A stretch of 29,005 nucleotides of DNA from IMG/VR virus record IMGVR_UViG_3300030107_004698, positions 8,075 to 37,079 of that record; one strand, written 5' to 3'. The notes below the pieces were generated by a model. The model had not been told where the DNA came from, searched no databases, and saw only the letters and a list, made by a program, of their open reading frames with translations. Positions 1-5,529 of the stretch are shown one piece after another; the first letter of the stretch is position 1, and every line of letters starts with the position of its first letter. Source of the stretch: a virus. A program made the translations under genes and the position numbers.

Positions 1-333
1 ACTATTGAGACTGCGAAAACAAGAGGTCTAGGACAGGTAGATACCCTTGTTCCTACGTTAGTAGAACTAGATATGGAAACAGGAATGGTTACAAAAGGTT
101 CTACTCTCATTGATAAAAATGTGAAAGATAAAGCAGATGACATTTTAGAGCATATCAAAATATCTGGATCGGTAGAGCAAAAAGACTTGCGAAACTTGGT
201 TGGTGGTTCAGGTTCACTTATATCCAGATCGATTAAACATTTATGTGATGAGCATAAAATTGATCGCACAAGAAAAGATCGATCCTACATTCTTACCTTA
301 CCTAAAAATCGCCTTGAAAGGGATCTGTTTTGA
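1..333 (+). CDS. C-terminal part of a replication-module protein with a winged helix (5' truncated)
   Basis: The reading frame is open from base 1, so this is the last 110 residues of a larger protein whose start lies outside the window. Residues about 35-105 form a clear helix-turn-helix/winged-helix pattern: a first helix around DDILEHIK, a second and third around QKDLRNLV and SLISRSIKHL, then a wing around KDRSYILTL. The segment before it (RGLGQVDTLVPTLVELD) could be the end of a RecA/RepA-like ATPase domain, as in phage helicases that end in a winged helix, but no Walker motif is in the window. It is followed by a TTGA stop/start overlap with the next gene, which makes it the upstream member of the rightward DNA-processing operon. 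A role in replication is inferred from position only. Confidence 0.6.
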   Translation, partial: TIETAKTRGLGQVDTLVPTLVELDMETGMVTKGSTLIDKNVKDKADDILEHIKISGSVEQKDLRNLVGGSGSLISRSIKHLCDEHKIDRTRKDRSYILTLPKNRLERDLF

Positions 334-725
334 ACGGATTTGAATTTCTTAAAGCATTAGAAAAAGAACAGGGTAAGATTCGTATTGAAAACAAACGAAT
401 CAAACTTACCTGTTCTAACCCACATTACAAACAAATGCTGTTAGGTGATCCACCTTTACGAAAACAAATTCAGTTACTTTTAGGTTTAACAATGGTTCGA
501 CCAGCTTGGACAGATACCCCTCTGTTTTTTGTAAATCATATTAATGAAGTGGAAACTTTACAAAACATGGGAATCAAGCAAGGAGAGATTTACACACAAA
601 AAGAAAGAAAAGAACTTTTAAAACTCTCCAAAGAAGATGCCGCAAAAATAGGAGAAATTAAATTATCTCTGAACGGAACAGTGAAACAAGCTATTGCAAA
701 GGATATTGAAGATGAAACCTTTTAA
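330..725 (+). CDS. Unknown protein of the DNA-processing operon
   Basis: A 131-residue soluble protein beginning at a TTG that overlaps the previous stop (TTGA), with a weak ribosome site; AGGGA lies at 318-322. The N-terminal pattern (FEFLKALEKEQGKIRIENKRIKL, then a short helix KQMLL and RKQIQLLLGL) recalls the small TubC-like N-terminal docking domains found in phage and plasmid primase-associated proteins, but the match is by eye and weak. The C-terminal third is charged and helical. It overlaps the nuclease gene that follows by 14 bases, so the two are probably co-translated. The function is not known. Confidence 0.6.
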   Translation: MNGFEFLKALEKEQGKIRIENKRIKLTCSNPHYKQMLLGDPPLRKQIQLLLGLTMVRPAWTDTPLFFVNHINEVETLQNMGIKQGEIYTQKERKELLKLSKEDAAKIGEIKLSLNGTVKQAIAKDIEDETF

Positions 726-1104
726 ACAAAAAAGCCATGACTTTAAAGTAATATCTGTAGATCGTGTCGTAGATGGAGATACGATAGATGCAACTTTAGA
801 CTTGGGTTTTCGTATTCATATACAGCGCAGATTTCGATTAGCTGGATATGATGCTCCTGAAACTTGGCGACCAAAAAGTGAAGCTGAACGAAAAGCTGGA
901 AAAAGAGTTAAACAATTCCTAGAAGAACAAATAGAAGTCCACAAAGAAAATCTTCGGATAACCACGACAAAAGATGCAGGTATTTACGGTAGATATACTG
1001 GAGTCTTATATGACCCCACTAAATCCGAGTCTATCAACACATCAGTTTTTGATTACATCATTGAAAATAAATTAGAGAAGGACAAGTTAGATGGGAAGGA
1101 ATGA
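712..1104 (+). CDS. Thermonuclease (staphylococcal nuclease-like) family protein
   Basis: Predicted Ca2+-dependent SNase-fold nuclease of 130 residues, cutting DNA or RNA phosphodiesters. The hallmark blocks are present in order: VVDGDTIDA (metal-binding Asp), FRLAGYDAPET (the Arg and the Asp-x-Pro-Glu catalytic block) and YGRYTGVLY (second catalytic Arg). The open frame extends back to a TTG at 694. The ATG at 712 is chosen because AAGGA sits 8 bases upstream and because it gives the shorter overlap with the previous gene. The C-terminus is charged and lysine-rich. No signal peptide is visible, so it should act inside the cell, for example in host DNA breakdown or recombination. Its neighbours are a methyltransferase and a second nuclease. 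Confidence 0.88.
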   Translation: MKPFKQKSHDFKVISVDRVVDGDTIDATLDLGFRIHIQRRFRLAGYDAPETWRPKSEAERKAGKRVKQFLEEQIEVHKENLRITTTKDAGIYGRYTGVLYDPTKSESINTSVFDYIIENKLEKDKLDGKE

Positions 1105-1552
1105 TTGGCAAACACCAAAAACATTTTTTGACAAGTGCGAGAAAGCATACGGAACTTTTGATTTAGATGTGGCAGCAGATGCTAAAAATACAAAATGCAA
1201 AGACTACTTTACTGAAGAACAAAATGCACTTTCTTTAAATTGGCATACGCATAAAAACATTTGGTGTAATCCACCATATACAAATCTTATTTCATGGGTA
1301 AAAAAAGCATTAACTGAATCCACACAAGGATGCCAGGTGGTCATGCTTTTGCCCTATGGTAGATGGGCAAAATGGCATGAACTTATCTTACATAAAGCAG
1401 AAGTAGTTCGTGTTATTGGTCGTATTCAATTTGAACTTGACGGAGTGTCTTCAGGAAATGCACCTGCTTGTAACATTCTTGCAGTTATTAGACCGCCTAT
1501 TGATGGATTTACTTACCCATATGGATTTACAGGAGCAGAAATTGAAGCGTAG
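1091..1552 (+). CDS. dam: Phage DNA N6-adenine methyltransferase (Dam, PF05869 type)
   Basis: Predicted to transfer a methyl group from S-adenosylmethionine to adenine N6. The 153 residues show the family signature: DWQTP at residues 5-9, FDLDVAAD at 23-30 (SAM-binding motif I equivalent), the NPPY catalytic motif at 60-63, and an ALSLNW block between them. The length is normal for the compact phage version without a separate target-recognition domain. The ATG lies 14 bases inside the nuclease gene, with AGAAGGA upstream. No cognate restriction endonuclease is adjacent, so protection of phage DNA from host enzymes, or marking of phage DNA, is more likely than a restriction-modification pair. 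The next gene encodes a PD-(D/E)XK-type nuclease, which leaves a functional link open. Confidence 0.93.
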   Translation: MGRNDWQTPKTFFDKCEKAYGTFDLDVAADAKNTKCKDYFTEEQNALSLNWHTHKNIWCNPPYTNLISWVKKALTESTQGCQVVMLLPYGRWAKWHELILHKAEVVRVIGRIQFELDGVSSGNAPACNILAVIRPPIDGFTYPYGFTGAEIEA

Positions 1553-1853
1553 CAGAAGTGCCATTGGAAAAGCGAATAGAGCGAAAGGACATCGAACTAT
1601 GGGATATGTACGAGATTTGTTTATTCACCTATTAGGGTTAAGAGCGTATTTAGTTCACAGAGCAGATGGCGATCCTGAAAATGCAGATCTTATATCTGCC
1701 GATGGAAAAACATTATTAGCTGGAGTACAGATCAAATCCACACAAGAATTTCCTAAATGGATCGAAAACAATTTATCAGATGATGGATTCTGTGTACTCG
1801 TAAATAAAAGACAGGAGTCAGTCTTTATCGGAAGACTGCCAGAACAAAAATGA
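1542..1853 (+). CDS. PD-(D/E)XK-type nuclease, resolvase-like
   Basis: A 103-residue basic protein. The frame is open much further upstream inside the methyltransferase gene, but the TTG at 1542 follows AGGAG by 6 bases and gives the expected domain boundary. A helix starting GYVRDLFIHLLG precedes YLVHRADGDPENADLI, with a candidate metal-binding Asp at residue 49, and then GVQIKST with Gln63-x-Lys65. This order (helix, D, strand, Q/E-x-K) is the core of the PD-(D/E)XK fold seen in Hjc-like Holliday junction resolvases and VRR-NUC-type nucleases. The usual acidic residue before the Lys is Gln here, a known variation. It overlaps the stop of dam and the start of the next gene (ATGA). The role is probably recombination or branch resolution; exact family uncertain. 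Confidence 0.62.
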   Translation: MKRSRSAIGKANRAKGHRTMGYVRDLFIHLLGLRAYLVHRADGDPENADLISADGKTLLAGVQIKSTQEFPKWIENNLSDDGFCVLVNKRQESVFIGRLPEQK

Positions 1854-2038
1854 ATGAATATCAAATTATAGATTCCAGAGATTTGCCAAAGTTTTTGTCA
1901 GAAGGTTGGGAATATTTTTGCCCTTGCCGACAGTACGGAATAGATAAATTAGGTATTTGGGTAAAAAGAATAGAAAACTGCTGTGAACCGCAAAATGACC
2001 CCATTTCTCAGGAAAACGACCTCATAGGACACCCCTAG
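1850..2038 (+). CDS. Small unknown protein at the end of the rightward operon
   Basis: A 62-residue ORF that starts with an ATG overlapping the nuclease stop (ATGA), the usual sign of translational coupling. It contains a CPC pair (residues 25-27) and a later CC pair, which could bind metal, but four clustered cysteines in this spacing do not match a zinc motif I can name. It is the last gene before a hairpin and the convergent late module. The function is unknown. Confidence 0.6.
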   Translation: MNEYQIIDSRDLPKFLSEGWEYFCPCRQYGIDKLGIWVKRIENCCEPQNDPISQENDLIGHP

Positions 2039-2053
2039 ATTAAGAGATCTCCA

Positions 2054-2077
2054 CCTAACCTATACCATAGGGTTAGG
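2054..2077. terminator. Hairpin between convergent operons
   Basis: CCTAACC-TAT pairs with ATA-GGGTTAGG through a 3-base loop, with one extra base in the right arm. It sits exactly between the stop of the rightward operon (2038) and the stop of the leftward late module (2073-2075 is within the right arm). Neither strand has a proper T-run after it, so it may act as an RNA-stability or Rho-assisted end rather than a classical intrinsic terminator. Confidence 0.45.
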
Positions 2078-2972
2078 CTGGAATGATAGGTTCAGGGTTT
2101 AGCTGTATTACCTTCCCTTGCGACTTTACAATTTGTCTATCTCGTTTTGTAGTATTCTCTCTCTCAAGCCATATATCAAACTCTACAAAGCCAAGTGTAG
2201 TCGGTGGCATGAACGCTTTTTCGACATATCCTGCCTTTCCTGCTCGGTAACTATTTACGAAACTCCCAGTAGCACAACTCCAGGAATGTAGTTCGTTAAT
2301 ATTTCCTGTAGGAGAGATAAAAAGTCGTGGTCTTTCTGGAGTCACACTCAATGTATGATCATGTCCTGTGGCAATTATGTTGGCATTAGCAAAGAACGCA
2401 TTTTTTTTAGATCGGTTATTAATAGAACCACCTGGAGTCGATGCACTCGATCTGCCATACCCATGATGGATTACTATATTGAATTGATTTACAGTTTCTC
2501 TTTTTTCGACCGACAACAGCAGAATCAGAATCATCACTCCATCTGCATAATCAGTTTTAAGAATATCTGAGATACGTTCGTCGATCGTAGATCCGTCTGG
2601 AAATTCCCAAGAATGGTTGCCTTGCACAAAACCCCACAGCTTATCTTCAACTGGTCGTATACTTTTTACAAAATCGCCACTCACCATTTTTACATAGTTG
2701 CCTAGAATATCTCTTGCTTCTTCTCCTTGCGTTGAATCATCAAACGCTGCCAATAACTTTTTTCTGGTATTGGTATTAGAAAAAGATAAAACGTCCCCGA
2801 CACAAATCAGTCCTGACTTGTCGGGGTACTTTTTCCACCGTTTTAAACCTTCATTCCATGCTCTTTTAGAAAAGGCGATATCATCCCAATGAATATCGCC
2901 AAAGAGTCCAATGTTAATTTTATGTTTTTCACCGTAATTTTTTAGCGTGACTTTCTTTTTAACAATCTGCAA
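2073..2972 (-). CDS. Calcineurin-like metallophosphoesterase
   Basis: Two-metal phosphoesterase of 299 residues. All motif blocks of the calcineurin-like family are visible in order: GDIH (25-28), GD (59-60), GNHSWE (about 118-123), HHG (about 168) and GHDH (about 203). The substrate cannot be deduced; phage members include phosphodiesterases and polynucleotide phosphatases. The start is a TTG at 2972 that abuts the o-spanin stop, with AAGGA 6 bases upstream. It is the last gene of the leftward late unit, after lysis, so it could be expressed late or only weakly. A hydrophobic run (VMILILLL, around residue 145) replaces a normally mixed segment but does not look like a membrane anchor. Confidence 0.88.
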   Translation of the reverse strand: MQIVKKKVTLKNYGEKHKINIGLFGDIHWDDIAFSKRAWNEGLKRWKKYPDKSGLICVGDVLSFSNTNTRKKLLAAFDDSTQGEEARDILGNYVKMVSGDFVKSIRPVEDKLWGFVQGNHSWEFPDGSTIDERISDILKTDYADGVMILILLLSVEKRETVNQFNIVIHHGYGRSSASTPGGSINNRSKKNAFFANANIIATGHDHTLSVTPERPRLFISPTGNINELHSWSCATGSFVNSYRAGKAGYVEKAFMPPTTLGFVEFDIWLERENTTKRDRQIVKSQGKVIQLNPEPIIPA

Positions 2973-3188
2973 TTACTTCCTTTCACAAAAGGTTTCATAC
3001 AAAGCGTTAAACTTGTCTTGCCATTTCTTTGTTTTCTCTGCGTCTTTCTCCTGGTACTTGGAAGCACCTATATCGCAAAATGGACTAACTGCTATCGTCT
3101 TTGTATTTCTTGCGCAGCCGACGAACAAAATTAGCATGAGCAAGACGATTAACAGCACGATTCCCTTTTTGAATAACATCAAGTTCAT
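2973..3188 (-). CDS. Outer-membrane spanin lipoprotein (Rz1-like)
   Basis: A 71-residue lipoprotein: two lysines, a long hydrophobic stretch and a lipobox ending FVGC, with Cys25 as the lipidated residue, leave a mature protein of about 47 residues ending in a short helix. The frame is open to a TTG at 3224, but the ATG at 3188 puts the signal peptide at the true N-terminus. More than 100 bases lie inside the i-spanin gene in another frame, the classic nested Rz/Rz1 arrangement. With the i-spanin it should fuse inner and outer membranes in the last step of lysis, which implies a Gram-negative host. Confidence 0.75.
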   Translation of the reverse strand: MNLMLFKKGIVLLIVLLMLILFVGCARNTKTIAVSPFCDIGASKYQEKDAEKTKKWQDKFNALYETFCERK

Positions 3189-3321
3189 TTTGTAATCTTT
3201 CGATTTTGTGTTTTGCTCTCTCAACTCTCATAACATCTCTTCGCATTTGCCACTTGTCCATGACAGTTACAAGAGTTGAGAGGATGGATTTAAAAAAAGA
3301 ACCAAGAATTGCAGACCACAT
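3085..3321 (-). CDS. Inner-membrane spanin (Rz-like)
   Basis: A 78-residue protein with a hydrophobic N-terminal segment (about residues 2-20) followed by a strongly charged helical region rich in Arg, Lys and Glu that could form a coiled coil (MRVERAKHKIERLQNELDVI). This is the plan of an i-spanin: an N-terminal anchor and a periplasmic helix that meets the lipoprotein partner. The partner gene starts within it in another frame. It is shorter than lambda Rz (153 residues), and the N-terminal anchor is less hydrophobic than usual, so the assignment leans on the nested lipoprotein. Confidence 0.65.
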   Translation of the reverse strand: MWSAILGSFFKSILSTLVTVMDKWQMRRDVMRVERAKHKIERLQNELDVIQKGNRAVNRLAHANFVRRLRKKYKDDSS

Positions 3322-3322
3322 A

Positions 3323-3508
3323 TTATTCGTTTCGTGCCTTCCCTACGTTAAATCCTAAAAGGTTTACAAGGTCTGCTAACATTTGAGCAGCCCTATTGTC
3401 CGTATCATTGGGTGTCATAGATGCAACAACTGCAAATGCTCCAACTACTTTCAATACTACATCTGTAATTAAACTCCAGTTTTGCATTACATAACTTACG
3501 ATATCCAT
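3323..3508 (-). CDS. Small membrane protein, holin candidate
   Basis: A 61-residue protein with one clear membrane segment (about residues 12-31, LITDVVLKVVGAFAVVASMT) and a polar C-terminal half. It is preceded by GAGGAG, 9 bases before the ATG. It lies between the endolysin and the spanins, where a holin is expected; similar small proteins are common beside phage endolysins. A single membrane segment would make it a class III-like holin or a pinholin-type protein. Two other membrane proteins upstream of the endolysin could equally be the holin. Confidence 0.6.
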   Translation of the reverse strand: MDIVSYVMQNWSLITDVVLKVVGAFAVVASMTPNDTDNRAAQMLADLVNLLGFNVGKARNE

Positions 3509-3521
3509 TTTTACTTCTCCT

Positions 3522-4019
3522 CTATTTATAACTTCTCTTTAACCAACCATTGATATACTTTTTATTTTTTCCTTTTGTCGCAATTCTTCGGTAATACCCT
3601 GCTGCTTCACTTCGTATTGTCGGAAGTAGTTTGTGCTGGAGGGATAGTACATATCCCAATGTCATTTCCCCTATGATTCCGTCTTCATCTAAGTCACTAG
3701 CACCATGCGCTCTACACGCTCTTTGCAAAAATATGTTTGCCATTCCTGATCCGCAGTTGACCCCTAAGTTAAATAATTTTTTAGCAATCGAAGGAACGTG
3801 CTTTGCAAGTTTGTCGTATTTTGTTGCCTTCCAGTAATCTCGGTAATAGATGCCTTTCGCATCTTCTAAAGTTAAATGTTTTAAATCTAAGTGTGGGTAC
3901 TGCGATTTACTGATCCCGTAACAAGTCTCCCCTCCACTATCATCTGGGTCATTTACCCAACCGCCTTCATCTTCCATCAGAGTTTCAAACGCTTCTTCAA
4001 ATACTTTGTCTTCAGACAT
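3522..4019 (-). CDS. Endolysin, glycoside hydrolase family 108
   Basis: A 165-residue muramidase of the GH108 type that cuts peptidoglycan glycan chains. The signature EDEGGWVNDPDDSGGETCYGIS spans residues 16-37, with Glu18 as the expected catalytic acid and GGxTxYGIS following. The C-terminal region around GVNCGSGMANIFLQRACRA and DEDGIIGEMT matches the peptidoglycan-binding half of this family. No signal peptide or membrane anchor is visible, so release needs a holin. It sits inside a cluster of small membrane genes, directly upstream of the holin and spanin candidates. Confidence 0.93.
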   Translation of the reverse strand: MSEDKVFEEAFETLMEDEGGWVNDPDDSGGETCYGISKSQYPHLDLKHLTLEDAKGIYYRDYWKATKYDKLAKHVPSIAKKLFNLGVNCGSGMANIFLQRACRAHGASDLDEDGIIGEMTLGYVLSLQHKLLPTIRSEAAGYYRRIATKGKNKKYINGWLKRSYK

Positions 4020-4027
4020 ACGCTCTC

Positions 4028-4315
4028 TTATTTTTTTGATCCGTTATAAATTTTCTCTGATAACTTTTGGACTTGCATTTCTAACTGACCTATTTTCAAA
4101 TCCTGCCTTACATCCGATGGCAAAGATCCGCTTCCCCACTTTCCTACAGGCCAAAGTTCTACGAAAGAAGAGTTCTTACTAACGTCTTTTGCAATCATCT
4201 GTATTTGAAAATCGTTGTGCTGGACTTTTGCCGACATCGTAGCTAACCACCACACTCCTGCTGCTGCCTGAAGTGCGAGTCCGATAGCTAAAGGAAGTAT
4301 AAACTTCGTGTCCAT
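4028..4315 (-). CDS. Membrane-anchored lysis-region protein, holin candidate
   Basis: A 95-residue protein with one N-terminal hydrophobic segment (FILPLAIGLALQAAAGVWWLATM, about residues 5-27), then a periplasmic or cytoplasmic part ending in a helical, coiled-coil-like stretch (LEMQVQKLSEKI). The frame extends to a TTG at 4333, but the ATG at 4315 has AAGGA 7 bases upstream. The shape is that of the XhlA-like or phage-holin accessory proteins. It lies directly upstream of the endolysin with an 8-base gap. Whether it is the holin, an antiholin or an accessory protein cannot be decided. Confidence 0.6.
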   Translation of the reverse strand: MDTKFILPLAIGLALQAAAGVWWLATMSAKVQHNDFQIQMIAKDVSKNSSFVELWPVGKWGSGSLPSDVRQDLKIGQLEMQVQKLSEKIYNGSKK

Positions 4316-4329
4316 TACTTTTTCCTTTT

Positions 4330-4545
4330 TCAAAACTTTTTAACCATATTCTTTTTTTTTAGTTCCTCGATATATTTACAAGGTTTTATGATCGTTAAAC
4401 GAATTTCATCCCCAATGCGGTCGTTATCGTAATCGATCAAGCTGTACCGTACTTTACAAGGAACAGGCGGTATTAATAGACTTTCTCCTGCTGGAATAAC
4501 TTTCGTAAAAAGAACCGCACTCAAAACTAATAATAAAATGTTCAT
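4330..4545 (-). CDS. Small secreted or membrane-bound protein of the lysis region
   Basis: A 71-residue ORF beginning MNILLLVLSAVLFTKVIPAG, which reads as a signal peptide or N-terminal anchor, followed by a hydrophilic domain with two cysteines (Cys30 and Cys56) that could form a disulphide outside the cytoplasm. The start overlaps the previous gene's stop (ATGA). I do not recognise the family. Its place between two membrane proteins and the endolysin suggests a part in lysis or superinfection exclusion, which is inference. Confidence 0.55.
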   Translation of the reverse strand: MNILLLVLSAVLFTKVIPAGESLLIPPVPCKVRYSLIDYDNDRIGDEIRLTIIKPCKYIEELKKKNMVKKF

Positions 4546-4790
4546 TGTTCTTTTTTCATATTTTTTATATTGGTACTGATCTGAATAAGCATTTTGTAAA
4601 TATCCATTTGCCTGGAGTTCATGTTTTTTTGTGTACTGGAAATCTCTCCGACCTTTTCTTTCAAGGAACTCACTTTACTTTCCAGTTTCTTTCCTTCCGC
4701 TAAAGGAAAGGTAAACTGTGTGATTAAAAACCAAACGGTGCTAAAAACAACAACTACGCTAGACAGTACAAAGGTAAGCCAATTACTCAT
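4542..4790 (-). CDS. Membrane-anchored coiled-coil protein (XhlA-like plan)
   Basis: An 82-residue protein starting MSNWLTFVLSS: one N-terminal membrane segment (about residues 4-27) followed by a coiled coil (LESKVSSLKEKVGEISSTQKNM). The frame is open further upstream to 4862, but this ATG forms an ATGA overlap with the stop of the 33-residue gene at 4787, and the upstream residues are not conserved-looking (Ser/Arg/Cys-rich, as expected from translating another gene's frame). The short start is therefore chosen. The architecture matches lysis accessory proteins. Confidence 0.58.
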   Translation of the reverse strand: MSNWLTFVLSSVVVVFSTVWFLITQFTFPLAEGKKLESKVSSLKEKVGEISSTQKNMNSRQMDIYKMLIQISTNIKNMKKEQ

Positions 4791-4888
4791 TTGACAAACA
4801 GCATAAGAACTGCACCTACTACTGCTCCTATCACTAAGTTCATCCAGCAACACATTTTGCATTTTGGAAAATCACAATCGTGTTTCAT
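4787..4888 (-). CDS. 33-residue cysteine-rich membrane miniprotein
   Basis: A very short gene read from the sequence. It starts with ATG at 4888, sharing one base with the TAA of the upstream gene (TAATG), has GAGG 8 bases before the start, and ends in TGA overlapping the next ATG. The peptide has four cysteines in the first 14 residues (HDC, KCKMCC) and then a membrane helix (MNLVIGAVVGAVLMLFVK). The perfect start/stop coupling on both sides is the main evidence that it is real. The Cys-rich head could bind metal or cross-link. No family is recognised. Confidence 0.6.
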   Translation of the reverse strand: MKHDCDFPKCKMCCWMNLVIGAVVGAVLMLFVK

Positions 4889-5193
4889 TATTCATCCCTC
4901 ATATTTTCATAGTTAAATTCTGGAATAGGTTTAGGTTGATTTTTTTGGTTCTCGATATGCGTGGCTAACTTGCCTTGTATATCCTGCACTTCGTTGACTT
5001 GTTCTGCGATACAATCGACTTCTTTTTTAGTCCATTCTTCTATGGGTTTTAAGTTTCCGTTCTTCATGTTGACTCCGATAGAAGTGGTGGCATATACCCC
5101 GTCATTTTCTGCATTAAAATAAAAATTCCAAAGACAAACATTATTATCGGTATCCACCAACGGTTCTGCTTTCGATAAAGAAAAAACGATCAT
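4888..5193 (-). CDS. Unknown protein downstream of the tail fibre genes
   Basis: A 101-residue soluble protein. The N-terminal half is beta-like (NNVCLWNFYFNAENDGVYATTSIGV), the C-terminal half charged and helical. It follows the fibre-assembly-like gene by 12 bases and is coupled (TAATG) to the 33-residue membrane miniprotein. Its place suggests a tail-fibre accessory protein or the first gene of the lysis group. I do not recognise a family. Confidence 0.55.
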   Translation of the reverse strand: MIVFSLSKAEPLVDTDNNVCLWNFYFNAENDGVYATTSIGVNMKNGNLKPIEEWTKKEVDCIAEQVNEVQDIQGKLATHIENQKNQPKPIPEFNYENMRDE

Positions 5194-5205
5194 ATCTATC
5201 TCCCA

Positions 5206-5520
5206 TTATGTTTTCGGATAGTCGCTTCTAACCTTGTTGTAATCAGAAACGTAGGCATCCCATTTTGAAGAGTCTCCTAAAATTTCTTTTTCGGTGTACG
5301 CTTCCAAAAATTCGTTCATAGGCGGATAGGCTTTTGCACGATCTCGTTGATACTGTAAATTTTCGTGGAGTGTTTCTAACTCTGATTGCTTTTCTAAAAT
5401 CTGTTCTTTGGTGATGTTGGTAGGGTTTCCATCATGCCATTGAATTTGGTCAATATCATTACCCTGCACAGTTACTTCTGCATCCCCTTTTAAAGCTACG
5501 ATAGAATCTAGTATATCCAT
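5206..5520 (-). CDS. Tail-fibre assembly-like protein (XkdW-like)
   Basis: A 104-residue acidic protein. A short N-terminal strand region ending in EVTVQGNDIDQIQWHDGNPTNITKEQI is followed by a long helix (LEKQSELETLHENLQYQRDRAKAYPP) and a terminal helical hairpin with MNEFLEA. Small proteins of this kind, with a valine-rich strand, an I-x-W block and a Tyr-Pro-Pro break, are common directly after phage tail-fibre genes and resemble XkdW-type proteins. Here it lies 9 bases after the fibre gene. A chaperone or cap role on the fibre is inferred from position. Confidence 0.55.
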   Translation of the reverse strand: MDILDSIVALKGDAEVTVQGNDIDQIQWHDGNPTNITKEQILEKQSELETLHENLQYQRDRAKAYPPMNEFLEAYTEKEILGDSSKWDAYVSDYNKVRSDYPKT

Positions 5521-5529
5521 GATATCTCC

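Noticed and set aside
1410-1541. Long upstream extension of the PD-(D/E)XK gene
   Set aside because: The extension lies in the methyltransferase gene, reads as a Leu-rich shadow, and a well-placed AGGAG-TTG start exists at 1542.
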